Shown: one piece after another, positions 1-8,316 of the stretch | Layout of the letters: each line of letters starts with the position of its first letter | Numbering within the stretch: position 1 is the stretch's first letter | Source: Hymenobacter rubripertinctus | GTDB lineage: Bacteria; Bacteroidota; Bacteroidia; Cytophagales; Hymenobacteraceae | NCBI RefSeq assembly: GCF_003583925.1 | Contig: NZ_QYCN01000029.1 | Coordinates: forward strand, 36,706-98,672 | DNA: 61,967 bases | Direction: 5' to 3' | Translations under genes and position numbers: made by a program | Notes under the pieces: model-generated | The model's input: the letters and a program-made list of their open reading frames with translations, nothing else | The model's database searches: none | Told to the model about the DNA's origin: nothing

Positions 1-2
1 CG

Positions 3-638
3 CCCATTCTGCGGGTGGTGTGCGCCGCGTTTGCCCTGAGCATGGTCACGATGTTTGCGGGCGTGGTCTGCGACGCCACGGCTACGCTCACGCCCAAGCT
101 CTGGCTGAACCTGTTGTACGTGGTGGTGCTCACGGGGCTGTTTTACGGCCTGAGCCGCTACGGCCTGCTGGGCGTGGCCGCCGCCGTGGTGCTGGGTGAG
201 GTGGTGCGCACGGTGCTTTACCTGCTGCTCATGCGCCGGGTGCTGGCCGTTACGGTGGCCCAGGTGCTGGGCTCCTACGGGCCGGGCCTGTTGAGCGGAG
301 TGGCCGTAGCCGCCGGCATTGCCGCCGTGCGCCTGCTGCTGCCCCCCGGCACGGTGCCCGCCGTAGTGCTGCTACTGGCTGAAATGCTGACCGGCGCCTT
401 GCTGGTGCTGGGGCTGGCCGTGGGCGCCCCACCCGCCCGCCTGCGCCAGGTACTGCGCCGCCTGCTGGGCCGCCTGCACGACGCCGACGCCCCGGCCGGC
501 CGCCTCAGCCAGCTGCTGGCCGCCTACGCCCGCCGCCTGGCCCGCCTCGATGGCGAAACCACCCCCGTTCCCACGCCCGCCCCGCTCCGCCGCCCGCATC
601 CCGCCCTGCTGTCCGACCCCGAAACCGAACTCGTATAG
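3..638 (+). CDS. Polysaccharide flippase (Wzx/MATE-like), C-terminal part only
   Basis: The gene enters from the left edge, so its start lies outside the window. The visible 211 or so codons are in frame from base 3. They show about five hydrophobic membrane segments (for example LLYVVVLTGLFYGL and AVVLLLAEMLTGALLVLGLA) followed by an Arg/Pro-rich cytoplasmic tail. This matches the last membrane helices of lipid-linked oligosaccharide flippases, which move undecaprenyl-linked repeat units across the inner membrane. It sits two bases upstream of a glycosyltransferase and at the head of a polymerase/transferase operon, which supports a Wzx role. The call rests partly on context because the diagnostic N-terminal half is missing. 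Confidence 0.65.
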   Translation, partial: PILRVVCAAFALSMVTMFAGVVCDATATLTPKLWLNLLYVVVLTGLFYGLSRYGLLGVAAAVVLGEVVRTVLYLLLMRRVLAVTVAQVLGSYGPGLLSGVAVAAGIAAVRLLLPPGTVPAVVLLLAEMLTGALLVLGLAVGAPPARLRQVLRRLLGRLHDADAPAGRLSQLLAAYARRLARLDGETTPVPTPAPLRRPHPALLSDPETELV

Positions 639-640
639 CT

Positions 641-1792
641 ATGCGCCTTCTCTACGACCATCAGGCCTTTACGCTCCAGGATTTTGGGGGCGTCTCGCGC
701 TACCACCACGAACTGCTCTGCCACGCCAACTGGGAGTCGGAGCTGGCCGTGGCCCTGAGCAACAACCTCTACCTGCGCGACGGGCAGCATTCCCGCCACC
801 GCACCTTCCTGCCCGACTCCAACCTGCCGGCCCGCTGGCGCGTGATTCGGTATTTCAACCAGCGGGCCTCGCGGCAGGCGTTGCGGCGGAACGCCTTCGA
901 TGTGTTCCACCCCACCCTGCTCGACGACGACTACTTCCTGCCCCAGCTGGCCCCGGAACGCCCGTTGGTGGTTACCATTCACGACATGATTCCGGCGCTG
1001 TTCCCGGCCCACTACCCCGACCGCGACGATACGGCCCTGCGCAACATTCTGCAACGGGCCAGCCGCATCATCACCGTCTCGGAGCACACCCGGGCCGATG
1101 TGCTGCGCCTGCTGCCAGTGGAAGCCAACCGGGTGCGGGTAGTCTACCACGGCTACACCGAGCGCGAGTACCCGGCCGGCGGCCCTACGCTGCCCGTGCC
1201 CGCCCGCTACGTGCTGTTTACGGGCAGCCGGGCGCTCTACAAGAACTTCGGCTGCCTGGTAGAAGCCCTGGCGATGTTACCCGAGTCGGAGGCGGCGGGG
1301 TTACACCTGGTTTGCGCCGGGGGCGGCCCTTTTACAGCCTCGGAGCAGGAGTTGCTGGCCCGCGTTGGCTGGGCCAGCCGCACCCACCAGTTCGGGCCGG
1401 TTTCCGATGCCCAGCTCTCCGAATTGTACCGGGGGGCGCGGGCCTTCGTGTTTCCGTCGGAGTACGAGGGGTTCGGGCTGCCCATTCTGGAGGCCTACGG
1501 GCAGCAGTGCCCGGTGCTGCTGAGCGAGGCTTCCTGCTTTCCCGAAATTGCCCGCGACGCGGCCCTCTACTTCCCCCCCGACCAGCCCGCCGCCCTGGCC
1601 CGGCAGCTGGGCCGGGTGCTCCACGATGAGCCCCTGCGCCGCCAGCTGGTGCAGCTGGGCCAGCTGCGCCTGCTCGACTTCACCTGGCAGCACACCGCCC
1701 GCCGCACCCGCGCCGTGTATGAGGAGGCCTTGCAGGAAGCCGCTGGCCCGACGTCGTTTTCTTCCACCCCCCTGTCGGCTCTGGAGCTATGA
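641..1792 (+). CDS. Glycosyltransferase family 4
   Basis: 383 aa, GT-B fold GT4 enzyme that transfers a sugar from a nucleotide sugar to the growing repeat unit at the cytoplasmic face. The N-terminal Rossmann domain has GGVSRYHHELL near residue 16. The C-terminal donor-binding domain has the motif VFPSEYEGFGLPILEA near residues 270-285, whose EGFGLP..E pattern is typical of GT4 mannosyl/rhamnosyl transferases. Start ATG at 641 follows the preceding stop by two bases. The stop overlaps the next start (ATGA), implying translational coupling. Donor and acceptor cannot be read from sequence. Confidence 0.9.
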   Translation: MRLLYDHQAFTLQDFGGVSRYHHELLCHANWESELAVALSNNLYLRDGQHSRHRTFLPDSNLPARWRVIRYFNQRASRQALRRNAFDVFHPTLLDDDYFLPQLAPERPLVVTIHDMIPALFPAHYPDRDDTALRNILQRASRIITVSEHTRADVLRLLPVEANRVRVVYHGYTEREYPAGGPTLPVPARYVLFTGSRALYKNFGCLVEALAMLPESEAAGLHLVCAGGGPFTASEQELLARVGWASRTHQFGPVSDAQLSELYRGARAFVFPSEYEGFGLPILEAYGQQCPVLLSEASCFPEIARDAALYFPPDQPAALARQLGRVLHDEPLRRQLVQLGQLRLLDFTWQHTARRTRAVYEEALQEAAGPTSFSSTPLSALEL

Positions 1793-3108
1793 AAATCAGT
1801 CTGCGTTTCCGTCATGTGCTGCCGCTGCTGCTGTTCCTGTTCACTGACCGGGCCTTCACCGAATTTTTGTTTCCGGATGAGCAAGACCCCGTGCTGGGCC
1901 TGTACAGCTACGTCCTGATGGGCCTGGCACTCCTGCTCGTTGTCTGGTATTTCCGGTACCTGAGCCCGGTGATGCGGCGCTGGCTGCTGCTGGTGACCGT
2001 GGCCATCGGGGCGCTGGCCCTGGAGTCGTACAACGGCTGGGGCTCCCCGATGGTGTACCCCCACTTATTTGCCAAGCTCACCATTCTGTTTTCCATTTTC
2101 GGCCTGTTTGCTTACTACCGCCGCTACGAGCTACCGGCCGGGCAGCTGATGGCACTCGTGCTGGGAGGGCTGCTGCTCAACCTGGCCCTCTACCACCCCG
2201 ATGCGCTGAGCCTCTCGGCCTTTCTGGAGAATGAGCGCGGCTTTCAGGTTACTTCGGCGTTGCTGCTGCTCTTCGTGGGGCTTTACTATTTCAACCAGTA
2301 CCTCAAGCTGGGCGGGCTGGTGCGGCTGGCCGTGTTCTTTCTGATTATGGGCCTGATTGTATTCCTGCAGCACCGCACCGTGTGGCTGGCCGCCGCGCTG
2401 GCCCTGGCCCTGAACGGCCTGCTCATTGCCTTCGGGCGGGTGGAGGGCGTGCGCTTCACGGCCCCGCGCCTGGTGCCCATGCTGCTGCTGCCGCTGGTGG
2501 TGGGCGGCCTGGGCGGCGTGGCCGTCGTGCTCGATAATCCGCAGGTGCTGCAACGGCTGGAAGAAAGCGTGGGCGACATCCAGAACGCCGACAAGCAGGG
2601 TACCGGCAGCTGGCGCCTGCACCAGCTTGAGTCCTACCAGCCTTTCGTGGAGGAAAACCCCACCCTGGGTATGCGCCTGGAGGGGTTTGAGCTCCCCATT
2701 CAGTTTTACGGCGAGGACGACCAGCCCATCTGGCAGGACCACACCGGCCACCACTTCCACAGCTTCTACCTCGATAGGCTGTTTTACTTCGGTATCCTCG
2801 GGTTGCTGCTGGTAGTGGTCGTGCCCGTGGGCCAGCTCATCCGGCGGGTGCGCCAGCCGGTGCCCCTGAGCCCCCCGGCCGCCGCCCTGGTCTGCTTCAC
2901 GAGCTGCACCCTGCTCTACGGCTTCTCCTACGATTGGCCGCCCTTCCTCTACGCCATCATCGGCCTCACGCTGGCCCAGGCTGCCCCCCTGCCCTACGCG
3001 GCGGTGGCCGGCTTTAAGGCCGCCCGCAATGCCGCCAACGGCGCGCCGCAACCAGTGCCCCAGCCCGTTCCGCTTACCTCGCCCGCTTCCTATGCCGCAC
3101 TCTGCTGA
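1789..3108 (+). CDS. O-antigen polymerase/ligase-like membrane protein (Wzy-like)
   Basis: 439 aa with about ten or eleven hydrophobic segments and one large hydrophilic loop at about residues 245-325 (containing YQPFVEENPTLGMRLEGFEL and H-rich TGHHFHSFYLDRLFY). That arrangement is typical of the Wzy/WaaL O-antigen polymerase/ligase superfamily, which joins lipid-linked repeat units on the periplasmic side. The sequence is too divergent to say polymerase or ligase. Position between glycosyltransferases in a locus with Wzx and WcaJ-type genes favours polymerase. Its start overlaps the upstream stop by four bases. Confidence 0.75.
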   Translation: MKISLRFRHVLPLLLFLFTDRAFTEFLFPDEQDPVLGLYSYVLMGLALLLVVWYFRYLSPVMRRWLLLVTVAIGALALESYNGWGSPMVYPHLFAKLTILFSIFGLFAYYRRYELPAGQLMALVLGGLLLNLALYHPDALSLSAFLENERGFQVTSALLLLFVGLYYFNQYLKLGGLVRLAVFFLIMGLIVFLQHRTVWLAAALALALNGLLIAFGRVEGVRFTAPRLVPMLLLPLVVGGLGGVAVVLDNPQVLQRLEESVGDIQNADKQGTGSWRLHQLESYQPFVEENPTLGMRLEGFELPIQFYGEDDQPIWQDHTGHHFHSFYLDRLFYFGILGLLLVVVVPVGQLIRRVRQPVPLSPPAAALVCFTSCTLLYGFSYDWPPFLYAIIGLTLAQAAPLPYAAVAGFKAARNAANGAPQPVPQPVPLTSPASYAALC

Positions 3109-4114
3109 TACTGCCCCCGCTCTGAGCACAGCCGTGCTGCTGCTTATCTTCAACCGCCCCGCTACCACCCGGCGCGTGTTCGAGGCCGTGCGCCGGGCCC
3201 GGCCGCCCCGTCTCTACGTAGCCGCCGACGGCCCCCGCCCCGCCTACCCCGACGATGCTGCCCGCTGCGCCGAGGCCCGCACCATCGTGGCCGCCGTGGA
3301 CTGGCCCTGCCAGGTGTTCACCCTGTTTCGGACTACCAACCTGAACTGCGGAGTGGGGCCGGCTTCGGCCATCGACTGGTTTTTTCGCCAGGAAGCGGAG
3401 GGCATCATTCTGGAAGACGACTGCGTGCCCCACCCTACTTTTTTCCGGTTCTGCGAGGAGCTCCTGGCCCGCTACCGCCACGATACCCGCGTGATGCACA
3501 TCGGGGGCAACAATTTCAGCCGCGAAGCCCGCCGCCCCCAACCCGCCGGGGCTGATTCCTACTACTTCTCCAACCAGGTGAACAGCTGGGGCTGGGCCAC
3601 CTGGCGGCGGGCCTGGCAGCACTTCGACTTTCTGCTCACCCAGTTTCAGCGCCTGCGCGACGAGGGCCAACTGGGTAGTTTGTACAGCTCCCGCCTCGAA
3701 AACCGCTACCGCCTCGGCAAAATTGCGGGCGTGCTGGAGTTGCCGAGCCCGCCCCACGTCTGGGATTACCAGTGGCACTTCGCCATCGTGGCCCACTCAG
3801 GCCTGTGCGTGGTGCCGGCCGTGAACCTGGTGGGCAACATCGGCTTCGGCGACGACGGCACCCACACGCTGGACGCCGCCGATGAGTTTGCCGACGTGCC
3901 CACCCGGGAGCTGGCCTTTCCGCTCCATCATCCCGACTTCGTGCTCGCTGACCGCCGCCGCGACCGGCAACGGTTCCGCGAGTTTCTCTGGGGCCGGGTG
4001 GCGGCCAAGCTCCGCCGCTCCCTTCGCCCCCGCTCTTCCGCTCCCACTCCCCTCCCGCTGCCGGCTTCCGGGCCGGCGTCGGCCCCCGCTCACTCTCATA
4101 CCCAACTCGCATGA
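3092..4114 (+). CDS. Glycosyltransferase family 2-like protein
   Basis: 340 aa. The start at 3092 is chosen because the protein from here begins MPHSADTAP and goes straight into the nucleotide-binding strand AVLLLIFNRPATTRRVFEAV. It overlaps the end of the polymerase gene by 17 bases. The acidic metal-binding motif is ILEDDCVPHPTFF (about residue 107), and NSWGWATWRRAWQHFDF is the typical second motif of this GT2 subgroup, often found in capsule loci. The C-terminal tail is Pro/Arg-rich and of low complexity. Its stop overlaps the next ATG (ATGA). Confidence 0.85.
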   Translation: MPHSADTAPALSTAVLLLIFNRPATTRRVFEAVRRARPPRLYVAADGPRPAYPDDAARCAEARTIVAAVDWPCQVFTLFRTTNLNCGVGPASAIDWFFRQEAEGIILEDDCVPHPTFFRFCEELLARYRHDTRVMHIGGNNFSREARRPQPAGADSYYFSNQVNSWGWATWRRAWQHFDFLLTQFQRLRDEGQLGSLYSSRLENRYRLGKIAGVLELPSPPHVWDYQWHFAIVAHSGLCVVPAVNLVGNIGFGDDGTHTLDAADEFADVPTRELAFPLHHPDFVLADRRRDRQRFREFLWGRVAAKLRRSLRPRSSAPTPLPLPASGPASAPAHSHTQLA

Positions 4115-5415
4115 ACGTTTTACTTTCAGCCTACGCCTGCAACCCGGCGCACGGCGGCGAAGATGGGTTCGGTTTCAACTGGACCTGGCAAACGGCCCGC
4201 CACGGCCACCGCGTGTGGTGCATCACCAACCCCGACGGCCGCGACGGCATTGAACCCTTCATGGCCGAGCATGCCCGGGAGTTGCCTCCCGAGCAGCTGC
4301 AATTCGTGTATGTGAAGGTGCCGGGCTGGGTGCAGTACCTGCACCGCTGGCAGTTTGGCGTGTACCTGCACTACTTGGTGTGGCAGTACCTGGCCTGGAG
4401 AAAAGCCCGGGTGCTGAGCCGCACCGTGGACTTCGACTACGTGCACCACGCCACCTACGGCAGCCTGCAAATGGGCTCCTGGATGTGGCGGCTGGGCAAG
4501 CCCTTGGTTTTCGGACCCGTGGGCGGGGCGCAACGGGCGCCCACCGCTTTCCACCGCTACATTCCCGATTGGTTTAAGTCGGAAACCATGCGCAACGTGG
4601 TGGGCTGGCTGCTGATGACCTTCGACCCGAACGTGCGCCAGACCCTGCGCCACGCTACCACCGTGCTGGCCACCAACTCCGAAACGGCCGACCTGGCCCG
4701 CCACCTCGGCGCGAACCGGGTGGATTTGTTTCTGGACTCGGGCCTGCCCCAGGAATTTTTCCCGGAGTCGTTTCCGGAGCGAAAGCCCGCGCCGGTGCTG
4801 CGCCTGCTTTGGCTGGGGCGGCTGTTTCCGCGCAAGGGCCTGCTGCTGGCCCTTGATGCCCTCACGCGCGTGAATCCGGCCGTGCCCTTCCACTTCACCA
4901 TCATCGGCGACGGCCCCCAGGGTGCGGAGCTGCCCGGCTGGCTGGCCGAGCACGGCCTGACGGAGCGCGTGACCTGGCGCGGGGCCGTGGCCTGGAGCGA
5001 GGTGCGGGCCGCCTTCCTGAGCCACGATGCCTTCCTGTTCGGCAGCCTGCGCGACTCCTTCGCCTCCCAGTTTCTGGAAGCTATGGCCACCGGCCTGCCC
5101 GTCATCACCCTCGACCACCAGGGCGCCCACGACTTCATTCCGGCCGCGGCGGGCATTAAAGTGCCCGTCACGACGCCCGAAGCCACCGCCCTGGCCCTGG
5201 CCCAGGCCGTGGAATGGTGCCACCATCACCCCATCGAGCTCCGGGAAATGGGCCGGGCCGGCTACGAATTCGCCCTCACCCAAACCTGGCAGGCCCGCAC
5301 CGGCCGCCTGCTCCAGCTTATCACCCCCCTGCTGCCCCGCCGCTCCGAGTCGGAAGTCTCGGAAGCCCTGGATGAGGACTTCGCTGGTTCCCACCCGAAC
5401 CTGGCCCGCGCCTGA
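4111..5415 (+). CDS. Glycosyltransferase family 4
   Basis: 434 aa GT-B enzyme. N-terminal MNVLLSAYACNPAHGGEDGF contains the glycine-rich acceptor-domain loop. The C-terminal domain begins at LRLLWLGRLFPRKGLLLAL (about 230), and the donor-site region carries DSFASQFLEAMATGLPVITLD (about 312-332), the equivalent of the E-x7-E motif. The long tail after residue 410 is acidic and poorly conserved. Translationally coupled to the upstream GT2 gene by a four-base overlap. Predicted to add one sugar of the repeat unit; specificity unknown. Confidence 0.88.
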   Translation: MNVLLSAYACNPAHGGEDGFGFNWTWQTARHGHRVWCITNPDGRDGIEPFMAEHARELPPEQLQFVYVKVPGWVQYLHRWQFGVYLHYLVWQYLAWRKARVLSRTVDFDYVHHATYGSLQMGSWMWRLGKPLVFGPVGGAQRAPTAFHRYIPDWFKSETMRNVVGWLLMTFDPNVRQTLRHATTVLATNSETADLARHLGANRVDLFLDSGLPQEFFPESFPERKPAPVLRLLWLGRLFPRKGLLLALDALTRVNPAVPFHFTIIGDGPQGAELPGWLAEHGLTERVTWRGAVAWSEVRAAFLSHDAFLFGSLRDSFASQFLEAMATGLPVITLDHQGAHDFIPAAAGIKVPVTTPEATALALAQAVEWCHHHPIELREMGRAGYEFALTQTWQARTGRLLQLITPLLPRRSESEVSEALDEDFAGSHPNLARA

Positions 5416-5473
5416 CTTTTTGAGCCGCCAGCTCCCAGCCACCAGCTACGCACGTCAGCCGGTCAGCTTGATA

Positions 5474-5519
5474 CTTGCGGCTTGCGGCTTGCGGCTTGCG
5501 GCTTGCGGCTTGCGGCTTG
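5474..5519. repeat. Heptanucleotide tandem repeat (CTTGCGG, 6.6 copies)
   Basis: Six perfect copies of CTTGCGG plus a partial seventh (CTTG) lie in the 126-base gap between two glycosyltransferase genes. The seven-base period could change spacing between genes by slippage. It lies outside the coding sequences as called here. No promoter element is obvious beside it. Confidence 0.9.
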
Positions 5520-5541
5520 TACCTGAAAATCTTCAACTCCC

Positions 5542-6381
5542 ATGCTCTACCTCGTTATTCCGGTTTTCAACCGCAAAGAGTTCACCCGCGCTTGTCTGGA
5601 GTCGTTGCGGGTCCAGACGAATCCGGCGTTTCGGGTGGTGGTGGTGGACGATGGCTCCACGGACGGTACCGGCGCGATGCTGCGCACGGAGTTTCCGGAA
5701 GTGCTGATTGAGGAAGGCGACGGCAACCTGTTCTGGACGGCCGGCGTGAACCAGGGTATCCGGCGGGCGTTGGCGGAGGGGGCCAGCCGCGTGCTCACCC
5801 TCAACAACGACGTGCTGACTGCTCCCGATTTTGTGGCCCAAATGCTGGCCACCGCCGAGGAGCACCCCACCGCCGTGCTGGGCGCCCTGGAGCTGGACGC
5901 GGCTACCGGCGAGCCCGTGTACGGGGGCGAAACCCTGGACTGGCGCACCAACACCCGCCGCGACCTGCTCGCAACCCTGCCCGCCGACCAGCGCCGGGGC
6001 CTGCACCCGGTTACTTACCTGCCCGGCCGGGGCTTGCTCATTCCGCGCCAGGTGCTGGAAACCATCGGCCTGTTCGATGAAAAGCGCCTGCCCCACTACC
6101 TGGCCGACTACGACTACACCAGCGTGGCCCGCCGCCACGGCTTCCCGGTTTACTGCAACTACGACGCCCGCCTGAGCACCTACCCCGAGGAAAGCGGCCA
6201 GGAAATTACCCGCCGTCAACGCAGCCTGCGGGGGTATTACCAGCACCTGTTCGGCATCCGCGGCGGGGGCAACCTGCGCAATTTTACCCATTTCAGCCTC
6301 AAAAACTGCCCCCGACCTTACCTGCCTTACTTCTTGCTCAACGGCTACGCCCGCCGGCTGGTGGGCTATTTCCTGCACTAA
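5542..6381 (+). CDS. Glycosyltransferase family 2 (rhamnosyltransferase-like)
   Basis: 279 aa GT-A fold enzyme. MLYLVIPVFNRKEFTRACLESL is the canonical GT2 opening, VVVVDDGSTDGTGAML follows, and LTLNNDVLTAPDF (about residue 93) supplies the acidic nucleotide/metal site in the NND form typical of GT2 rhamnosyl/galactosyl transferases. PGRGLLIPRQVLETIGLFDE and the later ADYDYTSVARRHGF motif complete the fold. It is separated from the upstream operon by the heptamer repeat, so it may start a new transcript. Confidence 0.9.
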   Translation: MLYLVIPVFNRKEFTRACLESLRVQTNPAFRVVVVDDGSTDGTGAMLRTEFPEVLIEEGDGNLFWTAGVNQGIRRALAEGASRVLTLNNDVLTAPDFVAQMLATAEEHPTAVLGALELDAATGEPVYGGETLDWRTNTRRDLLATLPADQRRGLHPVTYLPGRGLLIPRQVLETIGLFDEKRLPHYLADYDYTSVARRHGFPVYCNYDARLSTYPEESGQEITRRQRSLRGYYQHLFGIRGGGNLRNFTHFSLKNCPRPYLPYFLLNGYARRLVGYFLH

Positions 6382-6423
6382 CCTGCCCCCCGGGGCGGCC
6401 GGCTCCTCCCAATCCTACCCGCC

Positions 6424-7623
6424 ATGTTCCTGTTCTATGCCGCATCCATCCTTGAATTGCTGACTCTGCTGTTGCTCAGCACCTCCTGCTCGGTACCGGT
6501 TGCTTCGGGCGGGGCCGAGCTGGTTATTCGTCGGGGCGGCACCTACTCCGGCCGCTACGAAAGCACCAGCTCCGACCGCCCCTGCATTCTGATTGCCACC
6601 ACCGAGCCCGTGGTGCTGGACGGCTGCGAGCTGCGCGGCCCCGGCCGCCTGATTGATGCTACCGCCGGCGGGGCCCGCCTCACGGTGCGCAACTGCCGGG
6701 GCTTCGGGCGGCTACCCACCGCCGACAACCGCGCCCGGGGCCGCTTCCTGGAAATCAACCACGGCGTGAGCCTGCGGGCTGAGCACAACTACCTGGAGCA
6801 CACGGCCGGCCTGCTGGTGTTCCGCTGGCAGGGCAGTGGCGCGCCCGACGAGTCCATCACCATCCGCTACAACCAGGCCCGTAACATCGATGGGCGCTTT
6901 CGCAATGGGGGCGGGGCCAAGGTGAGCTTCGTGCAACTCAACGAAGTGCACGGGCTGGAAAACGTGGCCATTGGCTGGAACGAAGTGGTTAACCTACCCG
7001 ACGAAAGCATGGTGGAGGACAACATCAACCTGCACAACTCTTCCGGCACCGCCCGCCGCCCCCTGCTAGTGCACGACAACTACATCCAGGGCGCCTACCC
7101 GGTACCGGCCACGGCGGCCATCTTCACCGGCTCGGGCATTACCACGGATGGCGACGCCTCCTCCGCCCTCACCACCACGGCCTACGTGCAAGCCCACCAC
7201 AACACGGTGGTGAGCACCTGCAACGCGGCCATGAACATTGCCGCCGGCCACCACAACTACTTCCACCACAACTGCCTGATCACCAGCAGCCTGCTACCCG
7301 ACAGCACCCGGCTGCGGGCCACGTATGCCGCCACGGCCATCTTCAACGCCTACGACAAGCCCGAAACTGTGTTCTTCGCCAACCGCATGGAGGCTAATAC
7401 CATCGGGTTTGTGAGCTGGGGCCGGAACAGCCCCCTGTCCGACCGCCACGATCTGAGCACCGATGCCTGCGCTACCTGCACCGGCACAGTGCATTTACCC
7501 AACCCCATCACGCGCCAGCAGGAAAGCGCGGCCCACGCGGCCTGGCTGGCCCGCTTGCACCGAAGGGCCCAACACGTAGGCCCCGCAAACAGTACCTCCA
7601 CCGGCCGGCCCGCCCTGCGGTAG
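6424..7623 (+). CDS. Secreted right-handed parallel beta-helix protein
   Basis: 399 aa. A hydrophobic N-terminus (residues 4-20) ends at STSC, so it is exported, possibly as a lipoprotein, though the lipobox is not canonical and the signal lacks N-terminal positive charges. The rest is a ladder of short strands with Asn-rich turns (VRNCRGFG, EHNYLEHTAG, IRYNQARNID, HDNYIQGAYP, AHHNTVVSTCNAAMNIA), typical of pectate-lyase/right-handed beta-helix proteins. In exopolysaccharide loci such proteins often lyse or epimerise the polymer, but I see no recognisable catalytic site. It is clearly paralogous to the first 400 residues of the next gene. A terminator follows. Confidence 0.75.
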   Translation: MFLFYAASILELLTLLLLSTSCSVPVASGGAELVIRRGGTYSGRYESTSSDRPCILIATTEPVVLDGCELRGPGRLIDATAGGARLTVRNCRGFGRLPTADNRARGRFLEINHGVSLRAEHNYLEHTAGLLVFRWQGSGAPDESITIRYNQARNIDGRFRNGGGAKVSFVQLNEVHGLENVAIGWNEVVNLPDESMVEDNINLHNSSGTARRPLLVHDNYIQGAYPVPATAAIFTGSGITTDGDASSALTTTAYVQAHHNTVVSTCNAAMNIAAGHHNYFHHNCLITSSLLPDSTRLRATYAATAIFNAYDKPETVFFANRMEANTIGFVSWGRNSPLSDRHDLSTDACATCTGTVHLPNPITRQQESAAHAAWLARLHRRAQHVGPANSTSTGRPALR

Positions 7624-7726
7624 GCGAAGACGGCCGGCTGCTGGCCATTACGCAGTCTGCAAATACTAACTACTTAGCTAACTGATCCTTATAGTGTATA
7701 TTATTTTGGCATTTCCCGGTTCACTG

Positions 7727-7760
7727 AAAAACGGCCCGTCGGTATCCGGCGGGCCGTTTT
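7727..7760 (+). terminator. Rho-independent terminator
   Basis: AAAACGGCCCG and CGGGCCGTTTT form an 11-bp inverted repeat around a short loop, with an A-tract 5' and a T-tract 3', so it can work in both directions. It lies about 100 bases after the beta-helix gene and ends the first + strand transcript. Confidence 0.85.
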
Positions 7761-7819
7761 ACGTATATGACGCCCTAATCATTAATTTAATAATACAATT
7801 TACTGAAACAGCCGGAGCG

Positions 7820-7849
7820 TTTGTATATTAAAATCGCTTTCTATATTTG
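7820..7849 (+). promoter_or_regulatory. Candidate Bacteroidota promoter
   Basis: TTTG at 7820-7823 and TATATTTG at 7842-7849 (match to TAnnTTTG) are separated by 18 bases, close to the known Bacteroidota -33/-7 layout. The predicted start site is about 460 bases upstream of the next coding start, leaving a long leader. The rest of the 660-base gap (7624-8283) holds only weak short ORFs with no recognisable product and a CTGAGCTCAG palindrome at 8158-8167. Confidence 0.4.
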
Positions 7850-8316
7850 TCACGAACCTCAGGCATCAATCTGGCACTTTTCAAAGTTCACGATTGATCG
7901 GATTCCTTCAAAACAGTCTGTAGCCGGCGTAAAGCGGTATTTGAATTGGACTGGTAAGAAGAATCAACTGTTCAGCGGGTTGTACGCAACCCCTGGTGGC
8001 TGCAGATGGAGTTGTGCGGAGTGATAAATGGGTTTGCCACTGTTCTTTAAAGCTTTTCCTGGAGTTAACTGAATTTTCCCAGTAACTCCTGCCCCCGTTG
8101 TCAGGCAGAGTCAGCGGCCGTTTCCGGCGGTGGCCAAGCAGCCCTGACAGGAGTGAACTGAGCTCAGCAAAGGACGTTTTCACAAATAGCACGAATTTCA
8201 TCCGGCCGTCGGGAACGATTTGACAAAGAGGAATGGTTTAGCGAACATTCCTATATAGGATTTCTTCATTACAGGCTCGCAGAATGCAAAAAGCCCTCGG
8301 ACCAAATTTCCCCCTG

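Noticed and set aside
7821..8024. Open frame of 67 codons in the long gap before the second beta-helix gene
   Set aside because: No recognisable motif, unusual residue mix, and it overlaps the candidate promoter; best treated as non-coding leader.
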